A stretch of 29,837 nt of DNA from Pseudomonadota bacterium (GCA_023424095.1 JAFAEG010000069.1:1-29837), one strand, 5' to 3'. Counted from the stretch's first letter, positions 8,006-15,311 are shown. Notes: generated from the sequence alone by a model not told the origin. A program made the numbers and translations.

Positions 8006-8316
8006 TCAAGCGGGTCATCGCGCCGCTGTTGCCGCTATTCCTAGCGTCTGCTTGCAGCGCAGTTCCGGAAACACCTAATTTGGGTCAGGCGATCGCTTCT
8101 GTCGATCCACAGGCACGTGTCTGGATGGATAAAGCGGCTGCATTCGGCCAAGAATGCGGGATGCAAACGATCGGCGTTGGTGTCGACCTCGGTACCTCCG
8201 AAGGCTCCGTGGAATGGAATCCGCTGGAAGACGGTGTCGAAGGGAAGCTGCGTTGCCTGGACGGCAAGCTTCGCGCTGCTGGCTTGCGCGGTATCGGCCG
8301 CGGCAGTCCCCAATGA
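8002..8316 (+). CDS. Small putative lipoprotein between carA and carB (first of pair)
   Basis: A 104-residue protein starting at a GTG that overlaps the carA stop (GTGA) and ending in an ATGA overlap with the next gene. A basic start (VIKRVIAP), a hydrophobic core and Cys18 in FLASAC suggest a lipoprotein, although the lipobox is not ideal. The mature part has Cys52 in GQECG and Cys85 in KLRC. I recognise no family. Base use is clearly less GC-rich than in carA or carB, with codons uncommon in the neighbours. This could mean relaxed selection or foreign origin. The position implies co-expression with carAB; the function is unknown. The overlaps at both ends support a real gene. Confidence 0.65.
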   Translation: MIKRVIAPLLPLFLASACSAVPETPNLGQAIASVDPQARVWMDKAAAFGQECGMQTIGVGVDLGTSEGSVEWNPLEDGVEGKLRCLDGKLRAAGLRGIGRGSPQ

Positions 8317-8600
8317 GGCTATTCCGAGCCCTCATCCCGTTCGCGCTGCTCGGCGTCGCCGCTTGCGCCACCCCCGCCCGTATGTACTCCACCGCCGAGC
8401 TCACCCGCGTCGGCCAGTCCTGCGGGCTCGCGCTTGGCGAGCTGGCGCAGGAGGAAGAGGAGCCGCGCTTGCTCTTCCTGATCGTCCCGAATCCGGCCTT
8501 GTCGCAACAACGCTGCGTGTCGCGCTGGGCGCGGCGCCGCAGTCTTCATCTGGTGACCCTGGAAGGGGTTGAGCGAGTATCCGATGCCCCGTCGAACTGA
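8313..8600 (+). CDS. Small putative lipoprotein between carA and carB (second of pair)
   Basis: A 95-residue protein with a clear lipoprotein signal (MRLFRALIPFALLGVAAC, Cys18). It starts in an ATGA overlap with the previous gene, and its end overlaps the carB start by 17 bases. The mature part contains GQSCG (Cys37), a Glu run, a hydrophobic LLFLIVP stretch, QQRC (Cys68), then a basic WARRR patch. GQxCG followed about 31-33 residues later by RC is also present in the preceding protein, so the two may be diverged tandem copies. No known family is recognised. With overlaps on both sides it must be translated from the car message. Confidence 0.68.
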   Translation: MRLFRALIPFALLGVAACATPARMYSTAELTRVGQSCGLALGELAQEEEEPRLLFLIVPNPALSQQRCVSRWARRRSLHLVTLEGVERVSDAPSN

Positions 8601-11600
8601 CATTTCCTCCATTCTCATCATCGGCGCCGGCCCGATCGTCATCGGCCAGGCGGCGGAGTTCGATTATTCGGGCACGCAGGCGGCCAAGGCGCTGAAGGCC
8701 GAGGGCTATCGAATCGTCCTGGTCAATTCGAACCCGGCGTCGATCATGACCGATCCGGAATTCGCCGACGCGACCTATATCGAGCCGATCACGCCGGATT
8801 ATGTCCGCAAGATCATCGAGAAGGAGCGGCCCGATGCCGTGCTGCCGACGATGGGCGGGCAGACGGCGCTGAACACCGCTTTGGCGCTCGCCAAGGACGG
8901 GACGCTGGAGCGGCTGGGCGTGCAGCTGATCGGCGCCGATGCCGAGGCAATCGACAAGGCCGAGGACCGGCTGAAGTTCAAGGACGCGATGACCAGGATC
9001 GGCCTGGAAAGCGCGCGTTCGGCGATCGCGCATTCGGACGAGGAAGCGCTCGCGGGGCTCGAAAAGGTCGGGCTGCCGGCGATCATCCGGCCGAGCTTCA
9101 CTTTGGGCGGGACTGGCGGCGGGGTCGCTTACAATCGCGAGGAATTCCTGGAGATCGTCCGCAAGGGGCTCGACGCCTCGCCGACGACCGAGGTGCTGAT
9201 CGAGGAATCGCTGCTCGGCTGGAAGGAGTATGAGATGGAGGTGGTCCGCGACCGTGCGGACAATGCCATCATCATCTGCTCGATCGAAAATATCGATCCG
9301 ATGGGCATCCACACCGGGGATTCGATCACGGTCGCACCGGCGCTGACGCTCACCGACAAGGAATATCAGATCATGCGCAACGCGAGCATCGCTTGCCTGC
9401 GCGAGATCGGCGTGGAGACTGGCGGCTCCAACGTGCAGTTCGCGGTCAATCCGCGCGACGGCCGGCTGGTGGTGATCGAGATGAACCCGCGCGTGTCGCG
9501 TTCCTCGGCGCTTGCGTCCAAGGCGACCGGCTTCCCGATCGCCAAGGTCGCCGCGAAGCTGGCGGTTGGTTACACTTTGGACGAAATCCAGAACGACATT
9601 ACCGGCGTCACCCCGGCCGCGTTCGAACCGTCGATCGACTATGTCGTCACCAAGATTCCGCGCTTCGCGTTCGAGAAGTTCCGCGGCTCTGAGGCCTTGC
9701 TCACCACCGCGATGAAGTCGGTCGGCGAAGTGATGGCGATCGGCCGCAACTTCCACGAAAGCTTGCAAAAAGCGCTGCGCGGCCTGGAAACGGGGCTGAA
9801 CGGCCTCGACGACGTCGCCGAGTTGAAGGGCGCGCCGCATGAGGAGATCGAGGCGGCTCTGTCGCGGCCGGCGCCGGACCGCCTGCTGGTCGCCGCGCAG
9901 GCCTTGCGGGAGGGGCTGAGCATCGCCCGGATCGCCGCGATCACCCATTATGACCCCTGGTTCCTCGAGCGGATTGCGGAGATCGTCGCAGCCGAGCAGA
10001 TCGTCTGCCGCGACGGCCTGCCGACGGACGCGGACGGTCTGCACGCGCTGAAGGCAATGGGCTTTTCCGACAAGCGGCTGGCCGATCTGGCGGTGGGGAG
10101 CCTGCATCTCAGCAGCGACGCGCGCGCCCTGTCGCGCGGCGGCGGGCTGATCGGCGAGACGGTGCGGGCGCTGGCCGGCGCGACCAGCGAGGAAGAAGTG
10201 CGCGACCTGCGCCATCGCCTCGGCGTCCGACCCGTGTTCAAGCGCATCGACACCTGCGCCGCCGAGTTCGAGGCGAAGACGCCCTACATGTACTCGAGCT
10301 ACGAGGCGCCGAGCTTCGGCGTCGCGGAGGATGAAAGCCTGCCCACCACACGCCGCAAGGTCGCGATCCTGGGCGGCGGGCCGAACCGGATCGGGCAGGG
10401 CATCGAGTTCGATTATTGCTGCGTGCACGCTTGCTTCGCGCTGCGCGACGCGGGCTACGAAACGATCATGATCAACTGCAATCCGGAGACAGTGAGCACC
10501 GATTACGACACGTCCGACCGCCTCTATTTCGAGCCGCTGACCGCCGAGGACGTGCTGGAAATCCTGCAGAAGGAAGCGGCCAGCGGCGAACTCGTCGGTG
10601 TCATCGTGCAATATGGCGGGCAGACGCCGCTGAAGCTGGCGGCGGCCCTGCACGCGGCCGGCATCCCGATCCTGGGCACGCAGCCGGACGCGATCGACCT
10701 GGCCGAGGACCGCGAGCGCTTCGCCGCCCTGGTCGACAAATTGGGCCTGCGCCAGCCTATGAACGGCATCGCCCGCAGCCAGGAGGAAGCGATCCTGGTC
10801 GCCGAACGGATCGGCTATCCGGTGCTCACCCGGCCCAGCTACGTGCTCGGCGGGCGGGCGATGGAGATTGTCGACGGCCCGGCGCAGCTCGAGGATTATA
10901 TCCAGACCGCGGTGCAGGTGTCGGGCGACAGCCCGGTGCTGATCGACCAATATCTGCGTGACGCGATCGAGGTCGATGTCGATGCGATCTGCGACGGCGA
11001 TCATGTCGTCGTCGCCGGCGTCATGCAGCATATCGAAGAAGCGGGCGTCCACTCCGGCGACAGCGCCTGTTCGCTGCCGCCCTACAGCCTGCCCGAGAAC
11101 GTCGTCGCCGAGATCGAGCGGCAGACGCGGGTGCTGGCCGAGGCTTTGTCGGTGCGCGGGCTGATGAACATCCAGTTCGCGGTGAAGGAGGAGCAGGTTT
11201 ACCTGATCGAGGTGAACCCGCGCGCCAGCCGCACCGTGCCGTTCGTCGCCAAGGCGATCGGCGCGCCGGTTGCCAAGGTCGCCGCGCGGGTGATGGCGGG
11301 CGAGAAACTGGCGGAGCTGCCGGTGATCGACCGCAACATCGCCCATATCGCGGTGAAGGAAGCGGTCTTCCCGTTCGCGCGCTTCCCGGGCGTCGATCCG
11401 GTGCTCAGCCCGGAGATGAAATCGACCGGCGAAGTGATGGGAATCGACAGCGATTTCGCCCGTGCCTTCCTGAAGTCGCAGCAGGGGGCGGGGAACGAAT
11501 TGCCGACCTCGGGCACATTGTTCGTCTCGGTCAAGAACAGCGACAAGCCGATCATCGCCGATGCGATCCGCACCATCATCGGCCTCGGCTTCAAGGTCGT

Positions 11601-11910
11601 CGCAACCGGCGGCACGGCCGATTATCTGAAAGCCCAGGGGCTGGAGATCGAGCGGGTGAACAAGGTCGCCCAGGGCCGCCCGCATATCGTCGATAAGATG
11701 AAGGATGGCGGGATCGACGTGGTGTTCAACACCACCGAGGGTTGGCAGAGCCACAAGGACAGCGCTTCGATCCGCGCCTCGGCGGTGCAACAGCGGATTC
11801 CCTACTTCACGACGGCGGCCTCAAGCGTCGCCGCGGTGCGCGCGATCGAGGCTGTTCAGAGCCATCGGCTTGAAGTGCGCGCCCTTCAGGACTATTATTC
11901 CAACTCCTGA
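8584..11910 (+). CDS. carB: Carbamoyl-phosphate synthase large subunit
   Basis: Synthesises carbamoyl phosphate from bicarbonate, two ATP and the ammonia supplied by CarA. 1108 residues, full length. It has the expected duplicated halves, each with a pre-ATP-grasp region and an ATP-grasp fold: GAGPIVIGQ starts the first, GGGPNRIGQGIEFDY the second. Substrate loops include RPSFTLGGTGGG in the first half and RPSYVLGGRAMEIV in the second; both halves show EMNPR or EVNPR metal-site motifs. The C-terminal MGS-like allosteric domain carries VATGGTADYL. The ATG at 8584 gives the family N-terminus PRRTDISSILIIG. It lies inside the end of the second lipoprotein gene, so it is part of the carA-x-y-carB unit. 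An in-frame TTG at 8569 is less likely. Confidence 0.97.
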   Translation: MPRRTDISSILIIGAGPIVIGQAAEFDYSGTQAAKALKAEGYRIVLVNSNPASIMTDPEFADATYIEPITPDYVRKIIEKERPDAVLPTMGGQTALNTALALAKDGTLERLGVQLIGADAEAIDKAEDRLKFKDAMTRIGLESARSAIAHSDEEALAGLEKVGLPAIIRPSFTLGGTGGGVAYNREEFLEIVRKGLDASPTTEVLIEESLLGWKEYEMEVVRDRADNAIIICSIENIDPMGIHTGDSITVAPALTLTDKEYQIMRNASIACLREIGVETGGSNVQFAVNPRDGRLVVIEMNPRVSRSSALASKATGFPIAKVAAKLAVGYTLDEIQNDITGVTPAAFEPSIDYVVTKIPRFAFEKFRGSEALLTTAMKSVGEVMAIGRNFHESLQKALRGLETGLNGLDDVAELKGAPHEEIEAALSRPAPDRLLVAAQALREGLSIARIAAITHYDPWFLERIAEIVAAEQIVCRDGLPTDADGLHALKAMGFSDKRLADLAVGSLHLSSDARALSRGGGLIGETVRALAGATSEEEVRDLRHRLGVRPVFKRIDTCAAEFEAKTPYMYSSYEAPSFGVAEDESLPTTRRKVAILGGGPNRIGQGIEFDYCCVHACFALRDAGYETIMINCNPETVSTDYDTSDRLYFEPLTAEDVLEILQKEAASGELVGVIVQYGGQTPLKLAAALHAAGIPILGTQPDAIDLAEDRERFAALVDKLGLRQPMNGIARSQEEAILVAERIGYPVLTRPSYVLGGRAMEIVDGPAQLEDYIQTAVQVSGDSPVLIDQYLRDAIEVDVDAICDGDHVVVAGVMQHIEEAGVHSGDSACSLPPYSLPENVVAEIERQTRVLAEALSVRGLMNIQFAVKEEQVYLIEVNPRASRTVPFVAKAIGAPVAKVAARVMAGEKLAELPVIDRNIAHIAVKEAVFPFARFPGVDPVLSPEMKSTGEVMGIDSDFARAFLKSQQGAGNELPTSGTLFVSVKNSDKPIIADAIRTIIGLGFKVVATGGTADYLKAQGLEIERVNKVAQGRPHIVDKMKDGGIDVVFNTTEGWQSHKDSASIRASAVQQRIPYFTTAASSVAAVRAIEAVQSHRLEVRALQDYYSNS

Positions 11911-11943
11911 GGCGGGGTATTTCCACACAGATCGACCTTCGGG

Positions 11944-11970
11944 CGGACGTCTTTCGGACGTACGGATAAT
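11944..11970 (+). promoter_or_regulatory. Tandem CGGACGT heptamers before a -10-like box upstream of greA
   Basis: CGGACGT occurs at 11944-11950 and again at 11955-11961, 11 bases apart (one helical turn). A GATAAT box follows at 11965-11970, suitably placed for a start just before the greA ribosome site AAAGGCGAG. No good -35 is visible, which would suit an activated promoter. ACGTC/GACGT can also fold as a small hairpin, so a weak carB terminator is an alternative. Confidence 0.35.
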
Positions 11971-11992
11971 AGATTTTTGAAAGGCGAGTTGG

Positions 11993-12469
11993 ATGGCTAC
12001 GGTCGATAAGATGCCGATGCTGGCGGAAGGCTATGAGAAGCTCCAGGCGCAGGCCCGGACGCTGAAAGCCGAGCGCCCGCAGGTGATCGACGCGATCGAG
12101 GAAGCGCGCGCCCATGGCGACCTTTCCGAGAATGCCGAATATCACGCCGCCAAGGAGCGGCAGGGCCAGATCGAGGCGATGATCGCCGACATTGACGACC
12201 GGCTGAGCCGCGCGATGGTGATCGATCCCTCGACCCTGTCCGGCGACAAGGTGGTGTTCGGCGCGACCGTCGAATTGCTCGACGAGAATGACAAGAAGAT
12301 CGTCTACCAGATCGTCGGCGAGACCGAGGCAGACGCGAAGGTCGGCCGGATCAGCTATTCCTCGCCGCTCGGCCGTGCGCTGATCGGCCGCAATGTCGGT
12401 GACGAGGTGGAGTTCTCCGCCCCGTCCGGCGACCGCTATTTCGAAATCGCAAAGATCGAGTTCAAATAA
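11993..12469 (+). CDS. greA: Transcription elongation factor GreA
   Basis: Rescues backtracked RNA polymerase by stimulating cleavage of the transcript 3' end. 158 residues, full length. The N-terminal coiled coil spans about residues 8-80, with the acidic tip motif ARAHGDLSENAEYHAAKE carrying the conserved Asp and Glu that act in the polymerase secondary channel. The C-terminal FKBP-like domain runs from about 85 to the end, with the family signature ISYSSPLGRALIGRNVGDEV. The start at ATG 11993 has AAAGGCGAG a few bases upstream. The 82-base gap from carB holds tandem heptamers and a -10-like box, so it may have its own promoter. Confidence 0.97.
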   Translation: MATVDKMPMLAEGYEKLQAQARTLKAERPQVIDAIEEARAHGDLSENAEYHAAKERQGQIEAMIADIDDRLSRAMVIDPSTLSGDKVVFGATVELLDENDKKIVYQIVGETEADAKVGRISYSSPLGRALIGRNVGDEVEFSAPSGDRYFEIAKIEFK

Positions 12470-12483
12470 GCGGCGGCGCGCCG

Positions 12484-13158
12484 ATGCGCACCCCCAATAG
12501 CTGGCAAGCCGCACGCGCGACCGTCGCGATCGCGCTCGTGACTATTTTCGTCGAACTGGTCGTCTCGGTCATGGGCTGGCGCGACGCGGCCGTCTTGTGG
12601 GGCGGCTTCTTTCCGCCGGAAGGGGATCTGCTCGCCTTTCTGAGCGACCGGCTCGGCTTTCCCCGCGCGCCGTTCGTGCTGACTCCGCTGACCGCGGCTC
12701 TGCTGCATGCGGGAATGCTGCATCTGTTGTTCAACATGCTGGTGTTCATGTTCTGCGGACGCGCGGTCGAGGGCGCGCTTGGCCCGGTCAACCTCGTCAT
12801 CCTGTATGTCGTCGGCGCCTATGCGGCCGCGGCGGGCCAATATGGCGCAGACCAACTGACCAGCGGCCTGCCGCGCGCGATGATCGGCGCGAGCGGGGCC
12901 GTGTCCGCCGTGATCGGCGCCTATGCCATGCTGTTCGGCAAGAACCGGGTGCGCGTCGCGGATTCCCGGCTGGCGCTGTGGCTCAACGTCGCGTGGCTGA
13001 TGGCGGCCTGGGTGGGTCTGCAGGTCGCGGTCGCGATCGTGCTCAGCGCCAGCGTCGATGGCGGCATCCTGCTCGCGGTCGGCGCCCATATCGGCGGTTT
13101 CGTGGCGGGCGTTCTGCTCGCCCGCCCGCTCCTTCTCTGGCGCTACCGCAAGGCCTGA
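12484..13158 (+). CDS. Rhomboid-family intramembrane serine protease
   Basis: An integral membrane protease that would cleave transmembrane segments inside the bilayer. 224 residues with about six hydrophobic helices. The active site is intact: HxxxN (His80, Asn84) in helix 2 for the oxyanion hole, GASG with the nucleophile Ser137, and His202 in AHIGGFVAG as the general base. Substrates cannot be predicted. It begins 14 bases after greA with no strong ribosome site, so it is probably in the same transcript. The end is convergent with the DUF4170 gene, ten bases away. Confidence 0.92.
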   Translation: MRTPNSWQAARATVAIALVTIFVELVVSVMGWRDAAVLWGGFFPPEGDLLAFLSDRLGFPRAPFVLTPLTAALLHAGMLHLLFNMLVFMFCGRAVEGALGPVNLVILYVVGAYAAAAGQYGADQLTSGLPRAMIGASGAVSAVIGAYAMLFGKNRVRVADSRLALWLNVAWLMAAWVGLQVAVAIVLSASVDGGILLAVGAHIGGFVAGVLLARPLLLWRYRKA

Positions 13159-13165
13159 GCCGCCC

Positions 13166-13187
13166 GGATCAGCCCTTGGGCTGATCC
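13166..13187. terminator. Perfect hairpin between convergent genes
   Basis: GGATCAGCC and GGCTGATCC form a nine-pair perfect stem around CTTG. It lies between the rhomboid gene and the convergent DUF4170 gene, and covers the latter's stop codon. There is no T-tract on either side. It could work both ways as a terminator or protect 3' ends. Confidence 0.5.
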
Positions 13188-13399
13188 ACCATGTCCGGCT
13201 CGAGCAGTCGGTGCAGGTGCACGACGACATATTTCATTTCGGCGTCGTCGACGGTGCGCTGCGCCTTGCCGCGCCACGCTTCTTCCGCCTCGGCGAAACT
13301 GGGATAGACGCCGACCAGGTCGATCTTTTCCAGATCGACGAAGTCGAGGCCCTGGGGATCGCGGACACGGCCGCCGAAGACGAGATGCAATTTGCTCAT
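13169..13399 (-). CDS. DUF4170 domain protein
   Basis: A 76-residue protein that is essentially one DUF4170 domain: MSKLHLVFGGRVRDPQG at the start, a central YPSFAEAEEAWRGKAQRTVDDAEMKYVVVHLHRLLEP. Such proteins are common in Alphaproteobacteria and no function is established. There is no signal peptide or membrane segment, so it is likely cytoplasmic. It is monocistronic, 77 bases from the end of the next leftward gene, with a hairpin in that gap and a perfect hairpin over its own stop codon. Confidence 0.88.
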   Translation of the reverse strand: MSKLHLVFGGRVRDPQGLDFVDLEKIDLVGVYPSFAEAEEAWRGKAQRTVDDAEMKYVVVHLHRLLEPDMVDQPKG

Positions 13400-13429
13400 G
13401 ATCTGAAATGATTCCTACGGGAAATGCGG

Positions 13430-13448
13430 GCCCGCGTTAGGCGCGGGC
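13430..13448 (-). terminator. GC-rich hairpin after the membrane-stress gene set
   Basis: GCCCGCG (13430-13436) and CGCGGGC (13442-13448) form a seven-pair stem, and a second, bulged hairpin (CCGCC ... GGCGG) lies just before it on the minus transcript. Together they sit between the end of the four-gene set at 13477 and the DUF4170 start at 13399. A short ATTTC follows, not a real T-tract. Confidence 0.45.
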
Positions 13449-13476
13449 ACCGCCTTTCCGCAAGGGCGGGCAGCGT

Positions 13477-13800
13477 TCAGGCGCCGGTTTCTTCCTTGGC
13501 CTTGGCAACGACATTGTCGACCGTGCTGCGCACCTGGGTGACAACTTCATCGCTCAGCCGGCTGACCTTCTCGCGGCCGGTATCGACGGCGCCGCGCGCC
13601 GCTTCGCCGAGCTTCGCGCCGATCGGCTGCAGCGCCTCGCGCTCACGGCGGCTGGCGGGCAGCAGGGCGCCGACCAGGGCGCCGACCGCGAAACCGCCGG
13701 CGAGCGCTGCGACCGGGTTGCTGGCGATCCGCCCGCTGGCGCCATTGCCGGCCCGGTCATTCGCGCCGGCTGCGCCTTGATTGTTGTTCTTCGTCGCCAT
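13477..13800 (-). CDS. Small glycine-zipper-like membrane protein of a stress gene set
   Basis: A 107-residue protein. The N-terminus is polar and Asn/Gly-rich (MATKNNNQGAAGAND). Residues 28-48 form a small-residue hydrophobic segment (PVAALAGGFAVGALVGALLP), followed by a basic, amphipathic helical tail with an apolipoprotein-like heptad look (GEAARGAVDTGREKVSRLSDEV). This layout resembles YtxH-type stress proteins, but I cannot assign a family. It is the last of four genes reading leftward, four bases from the stop-side neighbour, and likely shares their promoter at 15188-15213. Confidence 0.75.
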   Translation of the reverse strand: MATKNNNQGAAGANDRAGNGASGRIASNPVAALAGGFAVGALVGALLPASRREREALQPIGAKLGEAARGAVDTGREKVSRLSDEVVTQVRSTVDNVVAKAKEETGA

Positions 13801-13804
13801 GATC

Positions 13805-14155
13805 TTACTCCTGCGTGGACGACGCGGCGGCGGGGATACGAGCCGCCGGGTCGGGATGGGATTTGCGGCCTTTGCCGATCATTCGGCAGGCCAGTTTCTT
13901 CAGCGGTCTGCGAAACAGGATGAGCGCGGCGATGCCGGCCGCCACGGTGGAGGCGGCGGGCCGCTTGCGCATCGTGCCCGCAACCTTGTCGCCGACCGCA
14001 TGGGATTTGCGTCGCATGCCCCCGACCGCGCTCGCCGCGAGATTGGCGGGCTTCAGCCGCTCCTTCAGCGCGCCGGCGGTGCTTTGCACCCGCGCCTTCG
14101 CCCGGGCCGAATTGCGCCGGGCCTGTTCCAGTGCGGCGAGGTCTTCGACGCTCAT
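13805..14155 (-). CDS. DUF3618-like membrane protein
   Basis: A 116-residue basic protein. An N-terminal helix (DLAALEQARRNSARAKARV) is followed by LKERLKPANLAASAVGG, which resembles the DUF3618 pattern where a conserved (K/R)-P-x-N-L-A stretch precedes a membrane segment. One hydrophobic segment at about residues 68-82 (AASTVAAGIAALILF) is followed by RRPLKKL. The function is unknown; DUF3618 proteins are often encoded next to holin-like Phage_holin_3_6 proteins, as here. Its ATG overlaps the stop of the holin-like gene by four bases (ATGA), so translation is coupled. Confidence 0.72.
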   Translation of the reverse strand: MSVEDLAALEQARRNSARAKARVQSTAGALKERLKPANLAASAVGGMRRKSHAVGDKVAGTMRKRPAASTVAAGIAALILFRRPLKKLACRMIGKGRKSHPDPAARIPAAASSTQE

Positions 14156-14568
14156 GGTTGCTTCTCCGCCCGCGCAAGCGCGGCCTTCTCTTCCTCATTC
14201 CCCCCCAAAGCTGCGAGCCCCTTCGCCCCCGCCCGCGCGGCCAAAAGGCCGATCAGCGCGAAGATCGCGAAAACCACCATCCCCGCCCCAAACGGCCCAA
14301 TCCAAGTCGCGAGACCCAGGACCAGCGCAAGCACCAGGGCCTGCAACGCACAGAGCAGCAAGACGATGCCGATCCCGAGCAGGCCCGCGCCCGCCTTGGC
14401 GCGCGCCGCCCGGTGCCGGGCAACCTGCTTGAGCACGTGAATCTCGGCCCGCGCATAGGCTTTGCCGTCGTCGATCAGCCGCGTAAACAGGCCGCCGATC
14501 GATTCTTCGCGCGGGTCGTTGGCCTGCGACGCGAGCAGGCCGCCTTCATCGTCAGGCATCGCGGGCAT
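14152..14568 (-). CDS. Holin-superfamily-like membrane protein (Phage_holin_3_6 type)
   Basis: A 138-residue protein. An N-terminal amphipathic region (IGGLFTRLIDDGKAYARAEIHVLKQ) precedes two transmembrane helices: about residues 60-82 and 90-112. This is the layout of PF07332 proteins, which despite the name are usually chromosomal envelope proteins of unknown role. Two ATGs are possible: 14568 (MPAMPDD) and 14559 (MPDD). Both overlap the end of the previous gene (17 or 8 bases), and neither has a clear ribosome site. It is the second gene of the four-gene stress set. Confidence 0.82.
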   Translation of the reverse strand: MPAMPDDEGGLLASQANDPREESIGGLFTRLIDDGKAYARAEIHVLKQVARHRAARAKAGAGLLGIGIVLLLCALQALVLALVLGLATWIGPFGAGMVVFAIFALIGLLAARAGAKGLAALGGNEEEKAALARAEKQP

Positions 14569-15145
14569 TGTCGGTCCCGTCGTCGCGGAACTCGCTGATG
14601 CCGCTGCGCACCACCCGCGCGACCGCGAAGCCGAGCACGGCCGCGATCCCGATCGCCACGGCCGGGCTGCGCTGCACGAAGGCGCGCGCTTCCTCGAGCA
14701 ATTCGTCGACGCTGCGTTCGTCGATCGTCGAGGCGAGCGACTTGATGGAATCCGACGCCTTGCGGCCGACCCCGGCATATTGCCCGCCGAAGCGGTCCTC
14801 GACCGAACCCGAAGCATCGGCCAGGATCTCGGCGAGATTCTGCAGCAGGCCGGTGGCCTTGCCCTTGCCCTCGTCGGCATATTCGCGCGCCTTGTCGCCG
14901 GCCTGGCCGGTCAGCGTGCTGATCTGTTCGCGCACCTGCCCGACGATACCGCTACCGGCTTCCGCGCCGTCGCTATTTTTGTCGAACTGGAAGGCCGATC
15001 CCTTCGGCGCATCGTCGCCGGCCTTGGTCGCCGCGCGGCTCTTTCCGCCGCCCGCTTTTCTTTCGCCGCTGCCCTCACCGAGATCGATGTTGGTGTCGAT
15101 GATGTGATCGGTTCCCTCCGGGAGTCCGGTCTGGCGGGACGGCAT
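14552..15145 (-). CDS. Stress-type envelope protein with ElaB-like C-terminus, first gene of the set
   Basis: A 197-residue protein. The N-terminal half is hydrophilic and disordered-looking (Gly/Lys/Asp-rich). Residues 85-175 are amphipathic helices (IVGQVREQISTLTGQAGDKA, then DSIKSLASTIDERSVDELLEEA). The end has FVQRSPAVAIGIAAVLGFAVA with a following VARVVRSG, the helix-plus-basic tail layout of ElaB/YqjD (DUF883) proteins that tie ribosomes or other partners to the membrane. In sphingomonads similar proteins are annotated as nutrient-deprivation-induced; that name is from memory, not tested here. The start at 15145 is firm: AGGAGG at 15153-15158, seven bases upstream. A GGAAC-type promoter lies 43 bases before the ATG. 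Confidence 0.78.
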   Translation of the reverse strand: MPSRQTGLPEGTDHIIDTNIDLGEGSGERKAGGGKSRAATKAGDDAPKGSAFQFDKNSDGAEAGSGIVGQVREQISTLTGQAGDKAREYADEGKGKATGLLQNLAEILADASGSVEDRFGGQYAGVGRKASDSIKSLASTIDERSVDELLEEARAFVQRSPAVAIGIAAVLGFAVARVVRSGISEFRDDGTDNARDA

Positions 15146-15187
15146 GGCAATTCCTCCTTGGTCGGCGATACGCAATACGAACAACTG

Positions 15188-15213
15188 AACACCCGCGCCG
15201 TGCTTCTCGTTCC
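15188..15213 (-). promoter_or_regulatory. Candidate EcfG general-stress promoter
   Basis: On the minus strand GGAAC (15209-15213) is followed after exactly 17 bases by TGTT (15188-15191). The alphaproteobacterial EcfG/SigT consensus is GGAAC-N16/17-cGTT. It would start RNA about 35 bases before the ATG at 15145, whose ribosome site is strong. It fits a four-gene set of stress-like membrane proteins. Confidence 0.62.
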
Positions 15214-15274
15214 GCCGCCGATGCGAAAGTTGCGTGCCGCGACCGGCCCCGATAAGCCGCCCGCGAAACGCGCC

Positions 15275-15287
15275 CTTGCATTGCAAG
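15275..15287 (+). promoter_or_regulatory. Palindrome CTTGCA-T-TGCAAG upstream of eno
   Basis: Six-base perfect inverted arms around one T, 24 bases before the eno ATG, in the divergent spacer shared with the stress set. It could be an operator or part of the eno leader; no partner protein is apparent. Confidence 0.3.
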
Positions 15288-15311
15288 ATAAGCCATATCG
15301 GAGCCGAAACA

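Noticed and set aside
8401..11790. A 1129-codon open frame antisense to carB
   Set aside because: Absence of stops in an antisense frame is common in high-GC genes. The predicted protein is Arg/Ala/Asp-rich with no domain, and carB is an exact full-length match on the other strand.
14152..14568. Prophage remnant suggested by the holin-like protein
   Set aside because: The PF07332 type is usually a chromosomal envelope protein; no lysin, integrase, capsid gene or attachment site was found nearby.
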